From NCBI GenBank assembly GCA_946221765.1, contig CAMIMK010000027.1, forward strand, positions 1-17,797: 17,797 nucleotides of DNA. The letters are read 5' to 3'. The number at the start of each line of letters is the position of its first letter. The first letter of the stretch is position 1. Below are positions 1-6,517 of the stretch, one piece after another. A program made the position numbers and the translations under genes. The DNA comes from an uncultured Rhodovulum sp. GTDB lineage: Bacteria > Pseudomonadota > Alphaproteobacteria > Rhodobacterales > Rhodobacteraceae. The notes beneath the pieces are model-generated. The model was not told the DNA's origin. It saw nothing but the letters and a program-made list of their open reading frames with translations, and ran no database searches.

Positions 1-306
1 GCGGCGCCGGTCGAGGTCACGCGGCCGGTCGGGCTCGACGCCCCGCGGGCAGGGTCGGGAGACGACCTGAAGAAGATCAAGGGAGTGGGGCCGAAGCTCG
101 AGGCGCTGCTCCATCGGCTCGGCTTCTGGCATTTCGACCAGATCGCGGCCTGGACCCCGGCGGAACTCGCCTGGGTCGACGCGAATCTCGACGCCTTCAA
201 CGGCCGCGCCACCCGCGAGGACTGGGTGGGGCAGGCGAAGCTGCTGGCCTCCGGCGGCGAAACCGAGCATTCCCGCGCCGTGGAGCGCGGGGAGCTCGAC
301 ACCTGA
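1..306 (+). CDS. nuoE: NuoE, NADH-quinone oxidoreductase subunit E (C-terminal part; 5' end outside window)
   Basis: The frame is open from the first base to TGA at 304-306 and gives 101 residues with no obvious internal start. The visible part is not the thioredoxin-like [2Fe-2S] domain that defines NuoE. It is the extra C-terminal segment that, as I recall, long Rhodobacteraceae NuoE proteins carry. It contains a helix-hairpin-helix-like stretch (DDLKKIKGVGPKLEALLHRL, encoded at 61-120) followed by an amphipathic FDQIAAWTPAELAWVD segment. A position directly before nuoF fits nuoE; the known N1a-cluster subunit would be encoded upstream. The alternative is a separate small HhH protein starting outside the window or at GTG 85. 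I prefer the NuoE fusion because the frame stays open upstream of GTG 85 and the sequence matches my memory of the family. Confidence 0.72.
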   Translation, partial: AAPVEVTRPVGLDAPRAGSGDDLKKIKGVGPKLEALLHRLGFWHFDQIAAWTPAELAWVDANLDAFNGRATREDWVGQAKLLASGGETEHSRAVERGELDT

Positions 307-311
307 GACGG

Positions 312-361
312 CCGCCCCGCCGGGGCGGAAGATCGGCAAGTGCCATCCGGGGTCCGGGTGG
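312..361 (+). other. Two tandem GC-rich hairpins in the nuoE-nuoF spacer
   Basis: The 113-nt spacer 307-419 is the only long gap inside the nuo operon. It contains a perfect 7-bp stem (CCGCCCC 312-318, loop GCC, GGGGCGG 322-328) and an 8-bp stem with one G-T pair (CCATCCGG 343-350, loop GGT, CCGGGTGG 354-361). Neither is followed by a T-run, so a classic intrinsic terminator is unlikely. An mRNA-stabilising or processing element that adjusts nuoE against nuoF levels is an inference. Confidence 0.45.
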
Positions 362-419
362 CCGGTGACTAGAACCAAGGTGCCGCCCGAGCGGCGGCCC
401 AGGGGACGGGGAAGACGAG

Positions 420-1715
420 ATGCTGGCGGACAAGGACCGGATCTTCACGAACATCTATGGCATGTTCGACCGGAGCCTCGCAGGCGCCCGGTCCCGGGGC
501 CACTGGGACGGGACGGCCGAGATCATCGGCCGCGGCCGCGACAAGATCATCGAGGAAGTGAAGGCGAGCGGCCTGCGCGGCCGCGGCGGCGCAGGCTTCC
601 CGACCGGCCTGAAATGGTCGTTCATGCCCAAGGGCGGCGACGGGCGGCCGCATTACCTCGTGGTCAACGCGGACGAATCCGAGCCCGCGACCTGCAAGGA
701 CCGCGAGATCATGCGCCATGATCCGCACACGCTGATCGAGGGCTGCCTGATCGCGAGCTTCGCGATGGGCGCGCACGAGGCCTATATCTACCTGCGCGGC
801 GAATACATCCGCGAGCGCGAGGCGCTGCAGGCCGCGATCGACGAATGCTATGATGCCGGGCTGCTCGGGCGGAACGCGGCCGGGTCCGGCTGGGATTTCG
901 ACCTGCGCCTGCACCATGGCGCCGGCGCCTATATCTGCGGCGAGGAGACCGCGCTCCTGGAAAGCCTCGAGGGGCGCAAGGGGATGCCGCGGCTGAAGCC
1001 GCCGTTCCCGGCCAACACCGGCCTCTACGGCGCGCCGACCACGGTGAACAACGTCGAGTCGATCGCCGTCACCCCGACGATCCTGCGCCGGGGCGCGGGC
1101 TGGTTCTCCCAGTTCGGCCGGGCGAACAACGCCGGCACCAAGCTCTTCGGCCTGACCGGGCATGTGAACCATCCCTGCGTCGTCGAGGAATCGATGTCGA
1201 TCTCGATGAAGGAGCTCATCGAGAAGCACGGCGGCGGCGTGCGGGGCGGCTGGAAGAACCTGAAGGCGATCATCCCGGGCGGCGCCTCCTGCCCGATCCT
1301 GCCAGCGGATCTCTGCGAGACCGCGATCATGGATTTCGACGGCATGCGCGAGCTGAAGAGTTCCTTCGGCACCGCCTGCATGATCGTGATGGACCAGTCG
1401 ACCGACGTCATCAAGGCGATCTGGCGGCTGTCGAAATTCTTCAAGCACGAGAGCTGCGGCCAGTGCACGCCCTGCCGCGAGGGCACCGGCTGGATGATGC
1501 GGGTGATGGAGCGCCTCGTGACCGGCGACGCCGAGCCGGAGGAGATCGACATGCTGCTGTCGGTCACCAAGCAGGTCGAGGGCCACACCATCTGCGCGCT
1601 GGGCGACGCCGCCGCCTGGCCGATCCAGGGCCTGATCCGGCACTACCGCAACGAGATCGAGGATCGCATCAAGCACAAGCGCACCGGCCGCGTCAGCGCC
1701 GTCGCGGCGGAGTAG
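420..1715 (+). CDS. nuoF: NuoF, NADH-binding 51-kDa-type subunit of complex I
   Basis: This 431-residue protein is the NADH dehydrogenase subunit that oxidises NADH at FMN and passes electrons to the N3 [4Fe-4S] cluster on the cytoplasmic arm of complex I. The glycine-rich GRGGAGFPTG at residues 54-63 and NADESEP at 83-89 are nucleotide/FMN-site signatures, and HGAGAYICGEETAL lies at 166-179. The N3 cluster ligands are C346, C349 and C352 in ESCGQCTPCREG plus C392 in HTICALGD. The length matches the family (about 430-445 residues). The ATG has a GGGGAAG Shine-Dalgarno at 408-414, five bases upstream. The stop is four bases before the next ORF. The whole protein looks intact. Confidence 0.98.
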   Translation: MLADKDRIFTNIYGMFDRSLAGARSRGHWDGTAEIIGRGRDKIIEEVKASGLRGRGGAGFPTGLKWSFMPKGGDGRPHYLVVNADESEPATCKDREIMRHDPHTLIEGCLIASFAMGAHEAYIYLRGEYIREREALQAAIDECYDAGLLGRNAAGSGWDFDLRLHHGAGAYICGEETALLESLEGRKGMPRLKPPFPANTGLYGAPTTVNNVESIAVTPTILRRGAGWFSQFGRANNAGTKLFGLTGHVNHPCVVEESMSISMKELIEKHGGGVRGGWKNLKAIIPGGASCPILPADLCETAIMDFDGMRELKSSFGTACMIVMDQSTDVIKAIWRLSKFFKHESCGQCTPCREGTGWMMRVMERLVTGDAEPEEIDMLLSVTKQVEGHTICALGDAAAWPIQGLIRHYRNEIEDRIKHKRTGRVSAVAAE

Positions 1716-1719
1716 GGCG

Positions 1720-1950
1720 ATGGAGACCACGACGACCACGGTCGAGAGCCACGGCTACAGTGCGGTCGGCTTCATTCCGCTGCTGATCATCCTGGCGCTG
1801 GTGGTGGTGCCCTACTGGAAGATCTGGTCGCGCACCGGACATGCCGGCGCCTGGGGCCTGCTGATGCTGATCCCGCTGGCCAACATCATTTCGCTCTGGG
1901 TCCTCGCCTTCAAGGACTGGCCCGCGCTGCGCGACAGGAACCGCCCATGA
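1720..1950 (+). CDS. Small two-helix membrane protein embedded in the nuo operon, function unknown
   Basis: This 76-residue ORF lies between nuoF and nuoG. It starts 4 nt after the nuoF stop and overlaps nuoG by an ATGA, so it is very likely translated as part of the operon. It has a Thr-rich N-terminus (residues 3-7), a hydrophobic helix at about 15-32, a basic linker (WKIWSRTGHAG), a second helix at about 44-64 and a charged C-terminal tail (DWPALRDRNRP). The pattern WGLLMLIPLANIISLWVLAF resembles small DUF805/YhaH-like two-helix proteins, but that is an impression and not a domain hit. Extra reading frames between nuo genes were described for Rhodobacter capsulatus, from memory. The location suggests a role in complex I assembly or stability; no catalytic or cluster motif is visible. 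Confidence 0.8.
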   Translation: METTTTTVESHGYSAVGFIPLLIILALVVVPYWKIWSRTGHAGAWGLLMLIPLANIISLWVLAFKDWPALRDRNRP

Positions 1951-3965
1951 CCGACCTTCGCAAGCTCATCATCGACGACATCGAGATCGAGGTCGATCCG
2001 CGGCTGACGCTGCTGCAGGCCTGCGAGCAGGCCGGCATCGAGGTGCCGCGCTTCTGCTACCACGAGCGGCTGAGCATCGCCGGCAACTGCCGGATGTGCC
2101 TCGTCGAGGTGGTGGGTGGTCCGCCGAAGCCGGCGGCCTCCTGCGCGATGCAGGTGAAGGACCTCCGCCCCGGCCCGGACGGCGCGCCCTCGGTCATCAA
2201 GACCAAGAGCCCGATGGTGAAGAAGGCCCGCGAGGGGGTGATGGAGTTCCTGCTCATCAACCACCCGCTCGACTGCCCGATCTGCGACCAGGGCGGCGAA
2301 TGCGACCTGCAGGACCAGGCGATGGCCTACGGCGTCGACTTCAGCCGCTATCGCGAGCCGAAGCGGGCGGCGATCGACCCGGACCTCGGGCCGCTCGTCA
2401 AGACCGAGATGACCCGCTGCATCAGCTGCACCCGCTGCGTGCGCTTCATCACCGAGGTCGCGGGCGTGCCCGAGATGGGCCAGACCGGCCGCGGCGAGGA
2501 CAGCGAGATCACGAGCTATCTCGGGCAGATGCTGACGAGCGAGCTGCAGGGCAACGTCATCGACCTCTGCCCGGTCGGGGCGCTGACCTCCAAGCCCTAT
2601 GCCTTCACCGCGCGTCCCTGGGAGCTGGCCAAGACCGAGTCGGTCGACGTGATGGACGCGCTCGGCTCGAACATCCGCATCGACACCAAGGGCCGCGAGG
2701 TGATGCGCATCCTGCCCCGGAACAACGACGGGGTGAACGAGGAGTGGCTGGCGGACCGGTCGCGCTTCATCTGGGACGGCCTCCGGCGCCAGCGGCTCGA
2801 CCGCCCCTATGTCCGCGCGGGCGGCAAGCTGAAGCCCGCCACCTGGGCCGAGGCCTTCGCGGCCGTGGCGGCGGCGGTGAAGGGCCGCAAGGTCGCGGGA
2901 CTGATCGGCGACCTGGTGCCGGTCGAGGCGGCCTATGCGCTGAAGGCGCTGGTGACGGGGCTCGGCGGCGCGGTCGAGTGCCGGACCGATGGCGCCTTCC
3001 TGCCGGCGGGCAACCGCAGCGCCTATGTCGGCACCGCGACCCTGGAGGATCTCGACACCGCGCGCGAGGTGTTCCTGATCGGCACCAATCCGCGGGTCGA
3101 GGCGCCGGTGCTGAACGCCCGCATCCGCAAGGCCTGGCTGCGCGGCGCCGCGGTCAGCCTCGTCGGCGAGGCGGTCGACCTCACCTATCCTTACGCGCAT
3201 CTCGGCACCGACCGCGGGGCGCTCGCGAAGCTCGCCGAGGCGCCGGCCGAGGGTACGGGCGACGCCGGGCCGGCGGTGCTGATCCTCGGCGCGGGGGCGC
3301 TGACGGGCAGCGACGGCGCGGCGGTGCTGGCCGCCGCGATGGCGCTCGCCACGATCCGGGGCGCGAAGCTCCTCGTCCTGCACACGGCGGCGAGCCGGGT
3401 CGGGGCGCTCGACCTCGGCTGCGTGGCCGAGGGCGGGATCGATGCGGTGCTCGGGGCCGAGGTCATCTTCAACCTCGGGGCCGACGAGATCGACCTGCCG
3501 GCCGGCCCCTTCGTCATCTATCAGGGCAGCCACGGCGACCGCGGCGCCCATCGGGCGGACGTGATCCTGCCCGGCGCCGCCTGGACCGAAGAAGCAGGCC
3601 TCTTCGTCAACACCGAGGGGCGCCCGCAGCTCGCCAGCCGTGCGAATTTCCCGCCGGGGGATGCGCGCGAGAACTGGGCGATCCTGCGCGCGCTCTCGGC
3701 GCAGCTCGGCAAGCCGCTGCCCTTCGACAGCCTCACCCAGCTGCGCAGCGCGGTCTTCGCCGAGGTGCCGCAGCTTGCGGCGCTCGATGTCGTGCCGGTG
3801 AACGACTGGACGCCGCTGGAGCCGGGCACCCTCGGCAGTGGCGCCTTCCTGAGCCCGGTGCGGCAGCATTTCCTGGCGAATCCGGTGATGCGCGCCTCGA
3901 GCGTGATGGCGGAGCTGACACGACTGGCGGATGCCCGGCGGCAGCAGCCCCTGGCGGCGGAGTAA
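1947..3965 (+). CDS. nuoG: NuoG, iron-sulfur subunit of complex I (75-kDa homologue)
   Basis: This 672-residue peripheral-arm subunit carries electrons from NuoF through several Fe-S clusters. The N-terminal ferredoxin-like domain has [2Fe-2S] (N1b) ligands C37, C48, C51 and C66. The N5 His-Cys3 site is H106, C110, C113 and C119 (HPLDCPICDQGGECD). The N4 [4Fe-4S] ligands are C158, C161 and C164 (CISCTRC) plus C208 (IDLCPVGAL). The remainder is the catalytically inactive molybdopterin-oxidoreductase-like fold. After residue 220 I see no CxxCxxxC motif for the extra N7 cluster of the E. coli/Thermus type, which agrees with the alphaproteobacterial and mitochondrial form. The start overlaps the preceding ORF stop (ATGA) and has AGGAA at 1936-1940. 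The stop is 3 nt before nuoH. Confidence 0.98.
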   Translation: MTDLRKLIIDDIEIEVDPRLTLLQACEQAGIEVPRFCYHERLSIAGNCRMCLVEVVGGPPKPAASCAMQVKDLRPGPDGAPSVIKTKSPMVKKAREGVMEFLLINHPLDCPICDQGGECDLQDQAMAYGVDFSRYREPKRAAIDPDLGPLVKTEMTRCISCTRCVRFITEVAGVPEMGQTGRGEDSEITSYLGQMLTSELQGNVIDLCPVGALTSKPYAFTARPWELAKTESVDVMDALGSNIRIDTKGREVMRILPRNNDGVNEEWLADRSRFIWDGLRRQRLDRPYVRAGGKLKPATWAEAFAAVAAAVKGRKVAGLIGDLVPVEAAYALKALVTGLGGAVECRTDGAFLPAGNRSAYVGTATLEDLDTAREVFLIGTNPRVEAPVLNARIRKAWLRGAAVSLVGEAVDLTYPYAHLGTDRGALAKLAEAPAEGTGDAGPAVLILGAGALTGSDGAAVLAAAMALATIRGAKLLVLHTAASRVGALDLGCVAEGGIDAVLGAEVIFNLGADEIDLPAGPFVIYQGSHGDRGAHRADVILPGAAWTEEAGLFVNTEGRPQLASRANFPPGDARENWAILRALSAQLGKPLPFDSLTQLRSAVFAEVPQLAALDVVPVNDWTPLEPGTLGSGAFLSPVRQHFLANPVMRASSVMAELTRLADARRQQPLAAE

Positions 3966-3968
3966 GGC

Positions 3969-5009
3969 ATGGACGGCGGCTTCTTCTCATCCGGCTTCGG
4001 CCTCTTCCTGCTGATCCTCGGTCAGTGCCTGCTCGTCACCGTGCTCGTGCTGGTGGCGCTGGCCTTCCTCATGTATGCCGACCGCAAGATCTGGGCGGGC
4101 GTGCAGCTGCGCCGCGGCCCGAACGTGGTCGGGCCCTTCGGCCTGCTCCAGTCCTTCGCGGACTTCCTGAAGTATATCGTCAAGGAAATCGTCATCCCGG
4201 CCGGCGCCGACAAGGTGCTGTTCATGCTGGCGCCGATGATTTCCTTCGTGCTGCCGGTGATCGTCTGGGCGGTCATTCCCTGGGCGCCGGGCTGGGTCAT
4301 CTCCGACATGAATGTCGGGATCCTGTTCATCTTCGCGATCTCGTCGCTGCACGTCTATGCGATCATCGTCGGCGGCTGGGCCTCCAACTCGAAATATCCC
4401 TTCCTCGGCGGCCTGCGCTCGGCGGCGCAGATGATCTCCTACGAGGTGTCGATCGGCCTCGTCATCGTCGGCGTGCTGATCTCGACCGGGTCGCTGAACC
4501 TCAGCCGGATCGTCGAGGCGCAGGACGGCGGCTGGGGCCTCCTGAGCTGGTACTGGCTGCCGCATCTGCCGATGGTGGTGCTGTTCTTCATCTCGTCGCT
4601 GGCCGAGACGAACCGCCCGCCCTTCGATCTGCCGGAGGCGGAGTCGGAGCTCGTCGCGGGCTACCAGGTCGAGTATTCCTCGACGCCGTTCCTGCTCTTC
4701 ATGATCGGCGAACTGATGAGCGTCGTCTTCATGTGCGCGCTCATCTCGATCCTGTTCTTCGGCGGCTGGCTGTCGCCCATCCCCGGCCTGCCGGACGGCG
4801 TGCTGTGGATGGTGCTGAAGATGCTGTTCTGGTTCTTCATGTTCGCGATGGTGAAGGCGATCGTGCCCCGCTATCGCTACGACCAGCTGATGCGGATCGG
4901 CTGGAAGGTGTTCCTGCCCCTCAGCCTCGGCTGGGTTGTCCTGGTGGGACTGTTTGCGCAATACGGCTGGTTCTGGGGCGCCTACCAGCGCTGGATCGTG
5001 GGGGGCTGA
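3969..5009 (+). CDS. nuoH: NuoH, quinone-site membrane subunit of complex I (ND1 homologue)
   Basis: This 346-residue polytopic membrane protein links the peripheral arm to the proton-pumping arm and forms part of the quinone chamber. ND1 signatures are clear: YADRKIWAGVQLRRGPNVVG at residues 36-55, then GLLQSFADFLKYIVKE to residue 73, and the acidic third-loop motif AETNRPPFDLPEAESELVAG at 212-231, whose glutamates line the quinone/proton path. Several hydrophobic helices are evident, starting at about residues 11-35, 83-105 and 116-137. The length is normal for the family (about 325-350). The ATG is 3 nt after the nuoG stop and the stop is 3 nt before nuoI, so translation is probably coupled. 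Confidence 0.98.
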   Translation: MDGGFFSSGFGLFLLILGQCLLVTVLVLVALAFLMYADRKIWAGVQLRRGPNVVGPFGLLQSFADFLKYIVKEIVIPAGADKVLFMLAPMISFVLPVIVWAVIPWAPGWVISDMNVGILFIFAISSLHVYAIIVGGWASNSKYPFLGGLRSAAQMISYEVSIGLVIVGVLISTGSLNLSRIVEAQDGGWGLLSWYWLPHLPMVVLFFISSLAETNRPPFDLPEAESELVAGYQVEYSSTPFLLFMIGELMSVVFMCALISILFFGGWLSPIPGLPDGVLWMVLKMLFWFFMFAMVKAIVPRYRYDQLMRIGWKVFLPLSLGWVVLVGLFAQYGWFWGAYQRWIVGG

Positions 5010-5012
5010 GGC

Positions 5013-5504
5013 ATGGGAATTCCGCTGGACAGGGCTGTCCGATATTTCCTGCTGACCGATTTCATCGGCGGCTTCAAGCTCGGCTTCTCGTATTTCTTCA
5101 AGCCGCGGCCGACGCTCAACTATCCGCATGAGAAGGGACCGCTCAGCCCGCGGTTCCGCGGCGAGCATGTGCTCCGGCGCTACCCGAACGGCGAGGAGCG
5201 GTGCATCGCCTGCAAGCTCTGCGAGGCGATCTGCCCCGCCCAGGCCATCACCATCGACGCCGAGCCGCGCGAGGACGGCAGCCGCCGCACCACGCGCTAC
5301 GACATCGACATGACCAAGTGCATCTACTGCGGCTTCTGCCAGGAAGCCTGCCCGGTGGATGCGATCGTCGAGGGGCCGAACTTCGAATTCGCGACCGAGA
5401 GCCGCGAGGAACTCTTCTACACCAAGGAGAAGCTTCTCGCGAACGGCGACCGGTGGGAAGCGGAGATCGCGCGCAACCTCGAGCTCGACGCTCCGTATCG
5501 CTGA
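5013..5504 (+). CDS. nuoI: NuoI, 2x[4Fe-4S] ferredoxin-type subunit of complex I (TYKY homologue)
   Basis: This 163-residue subunit carries clusters N6a and N6b, which pass electrons toward N2 in NuoB. The two motifs are CIACKLCEAICPAQAI (ligands C64, C67, C70, C74) and CIYCGFCQEACPVDAI (C103, C106, C109, C113). The N-terminal 40 residues include an amphipathic segment (RAVRYFLLTDFIGGFKLGF) that in the family lies along the membrane surface. The length and the C-terminal REELFYTKEKLLANGDRWE segment are typical of alphaproteobacterial NuoI. The ATG is 3 nt after the nuoH stop, with a G-run just upstream that overlaps the nuoH end. Confidence 0.98.
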   Translation: MGIPLDRAVRYFLLTDFIGGFKLGFSYFFKPRPTLNYPHEKGPLSPRFRGEHVLRRYPNGEERCIACKLCEAICPAQAITIDAEPREDGSRRTTRYDIDMTKCIYCGFCQEACPVDAIVEGPNFEFATESREELFYTKEKLLANGDRWEAEIARNLELDAPYR

Positions 5505-5517
5505 GGGGAAAGCAGAA

Positions 5518-6126
5518 GTGGCCGTCTTTTCCTTCTATCTCTTCGCGATCGTGGCGGTGGTGTCGGGGGTGCTCGTCATCTTCGCCCGCAACCCGGTGCA
5601 TTCGGTGCTGTGGCTGATCCTCGCCTTCTTCTCGGCGGCGGGGCTCTTCGTGCTGCTCGGGGCCGAGTTCGTCGCGATGCTGCTCGTCATCGTCTATGTC
5701 GGTGCCGTCGCGGTGCTGTTCCTGTTCGTGGTCATGATGCTCGACGTCGATTTCGCCGAGCTCCGGGCCGGGATGGCGCGGTATCTGCCGGTGGGGCTGC
5801 TGATCGGGCTCATCCTGCTGGTGCAGCTCGGCTTCGCCTTCGGCGCCTGGGAGATCAGCGACACCGCGCTCAGCCTGCGGCAGGCGGTGACGCCCTCGCC
5901 GGCCGAGGTCGAGAACACCGCGGCCCTCGGGCAGCTTCTCTACACGAAATACGTGCTGCTCTTCCAGCTGGCGGGCCTCGTCCTGCTGGTGGCGATGGTG
6001 GGCGCGATCGTCCTGACGCTGCACAAGCGCGCGGACGTGAAGCGGCAGGACGTGCTGGCGCAGATGTACCGCGACCCCAAGGCCGCGGTTCGGCTTGTGG
6101 ACATCAAGCCGGGGCAGGGGGCATGA
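5518..6126 (+). CDS. nuoJ: NuoJ, membrane subunit of complex I (ND6 homologue)
   Basis: This 202-residue protein has five hydrophobic segments, as expected for ND6/NuoJ. Family features are FARNPVHSVLWLILAFFSAA (residues about 22-41) and the conserved VIVYVGAVAVLFLFVVMMLD helix that forms the pi-bulge/proton-relay element in complex I. I chose GTG at 5518 because it follows the nuoI stop by 13 nt and has a good Shine-Dalgarno (AGGGGAAAG, 5504-5512). The in-frame extension further upstream lies inside nuoI and is implausible. The stop overlaps the next micro-ORF by ATGA. The C-terminal tail after about residue 175 is charged and probably cytoplasmic. Confidence 0.96.
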   Translation: MAVFSFYLFAIVAVVSGVLVIFARNPVHSVLWLILAFFSAAGLFVLLGAEFVAMLLVIVYVGAVAVLFLFVVMMLDVDFAELRAGMARYLPVGLLIGLILLVQLGFAFGAWEISDTALSLRQAVTPSPAEVENTAALGQLLYTKYVLLFQLAGLVLLVAMVGAIVLTLHKRADVKRQDVLAQMYRDPKAAVRLVDIKPGQGA

Positions 6127-6212
6127 GCGTGGCAAGCTGGATGGCGATCGGCGTGGCGGCGGCCTTCGCGGTCGCGGTGGCGACCGGCTTCCTCGGGAGG
6201 GGCAGGCGATGA
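6123..6212 (+). CDS. 29-aa single-helix membrane micro-ORF between nuoJ and nuoK
   Basis: This ATG frame overlaps the nuoJ stop (ATGA at 6123-6126) and ends in a second ATGA that starts nuoK (6209-6212). A G-rich Shine-Dalgarno (CAGGGGG, 6115-6121) precedes it. The product is MSVASWMAIGVAAAFAVAVA followed by TGFLGRGRR: one alanine/valine-rich hydrophobic helix (about residues 7-23) and an Arg-rich tail, so by the positive-inside rule the C-terminus would face the cytoplasm. I know of no named function. It may be a small complex I accessory or assembly peptide, or a translated leader that couples nuoK to nuoJ. It is too short for most annotation pipelines, so it may be missing from related genomes. 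Confidence 0.55.
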   Translation: MSVASWMAIGVAAAFAVAVATGFLGRGRR

Positions 6213-6514
6213 TCGGGCTGGGGCACTATCTGACGGTCGCCGCGATCCTGTTCGTGACAGGGATCTTCGGCATCTTCATCAACCGCAAGAACGTCATCGT
6301 CATCCTGATGTCGATCGAGCTGATGCTGCTGGCGGTCAACATCAACCTCGTCGCCTTCTCGGCCCATCTCGGCGATCTGGTGGGCCAGGTCTTCACGCTC
6401 TTCGTGCTGACCGTCGCGGCCGCCGAGGCGGCGATCGGGCTTGCGATCCTGGTCATCTTCTTCCGCAACCGCGGCACCATCGCCGTGGACGACATCAACG
6501 TGATGAAGGGCTGA
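6209..6514 (+). CDS. nuoK: NuoK, membrane subunit of complex I (ND4L homologue)
   Basis: This 101-residue protein has three transmembrane helices and belongs to the proton-transfer path next to NuoJ and NuoN. The two membrane glutamates known from E. coli (E36 and E72) correspond here to E37 in LMSIELMLLAVNINLV and E73 in TVAAAEAAIGLAI. The loop motif INRKN at residues 24-28 is also conserved. I chose ATG 6209 because it has a strong Shine-Dalgarno (GGGAGGGG, 6195-6202) and gives the standard family length; a longer upstream extension would run through nuoJ. The stop is 3 nt before nuoL. Confidence 0.97.
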   Translation: MIGLGHYLTVAAILFVTGIFGIFINRKNVIVILMSIELMLLAVNINLVAFSAHLGDLVGQVFTLFVLTVAAAEAAIGLAILVIFFRNRGTIAVDDINVMKG

Positions 6515-6517
6515 CCG

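Noticed and set aside
2096..5131. A 1011-codon plus-strand open frame across nuoG and nuoH
   Set aside because: It is an out-of-frame reading of two clearly recognisable complex I genes, with Arg/Gly/Ala-rich low-complexity translation and no motifs.
5359..6126. A longer nuoJ start inside nuoI
   Set aside because: The added N-terminus is Arg/Ser-rich and overlaps the nuoI C-terminal coding region. GTG 5518 has a good Shine-Dalgarno and gives the normal family length.
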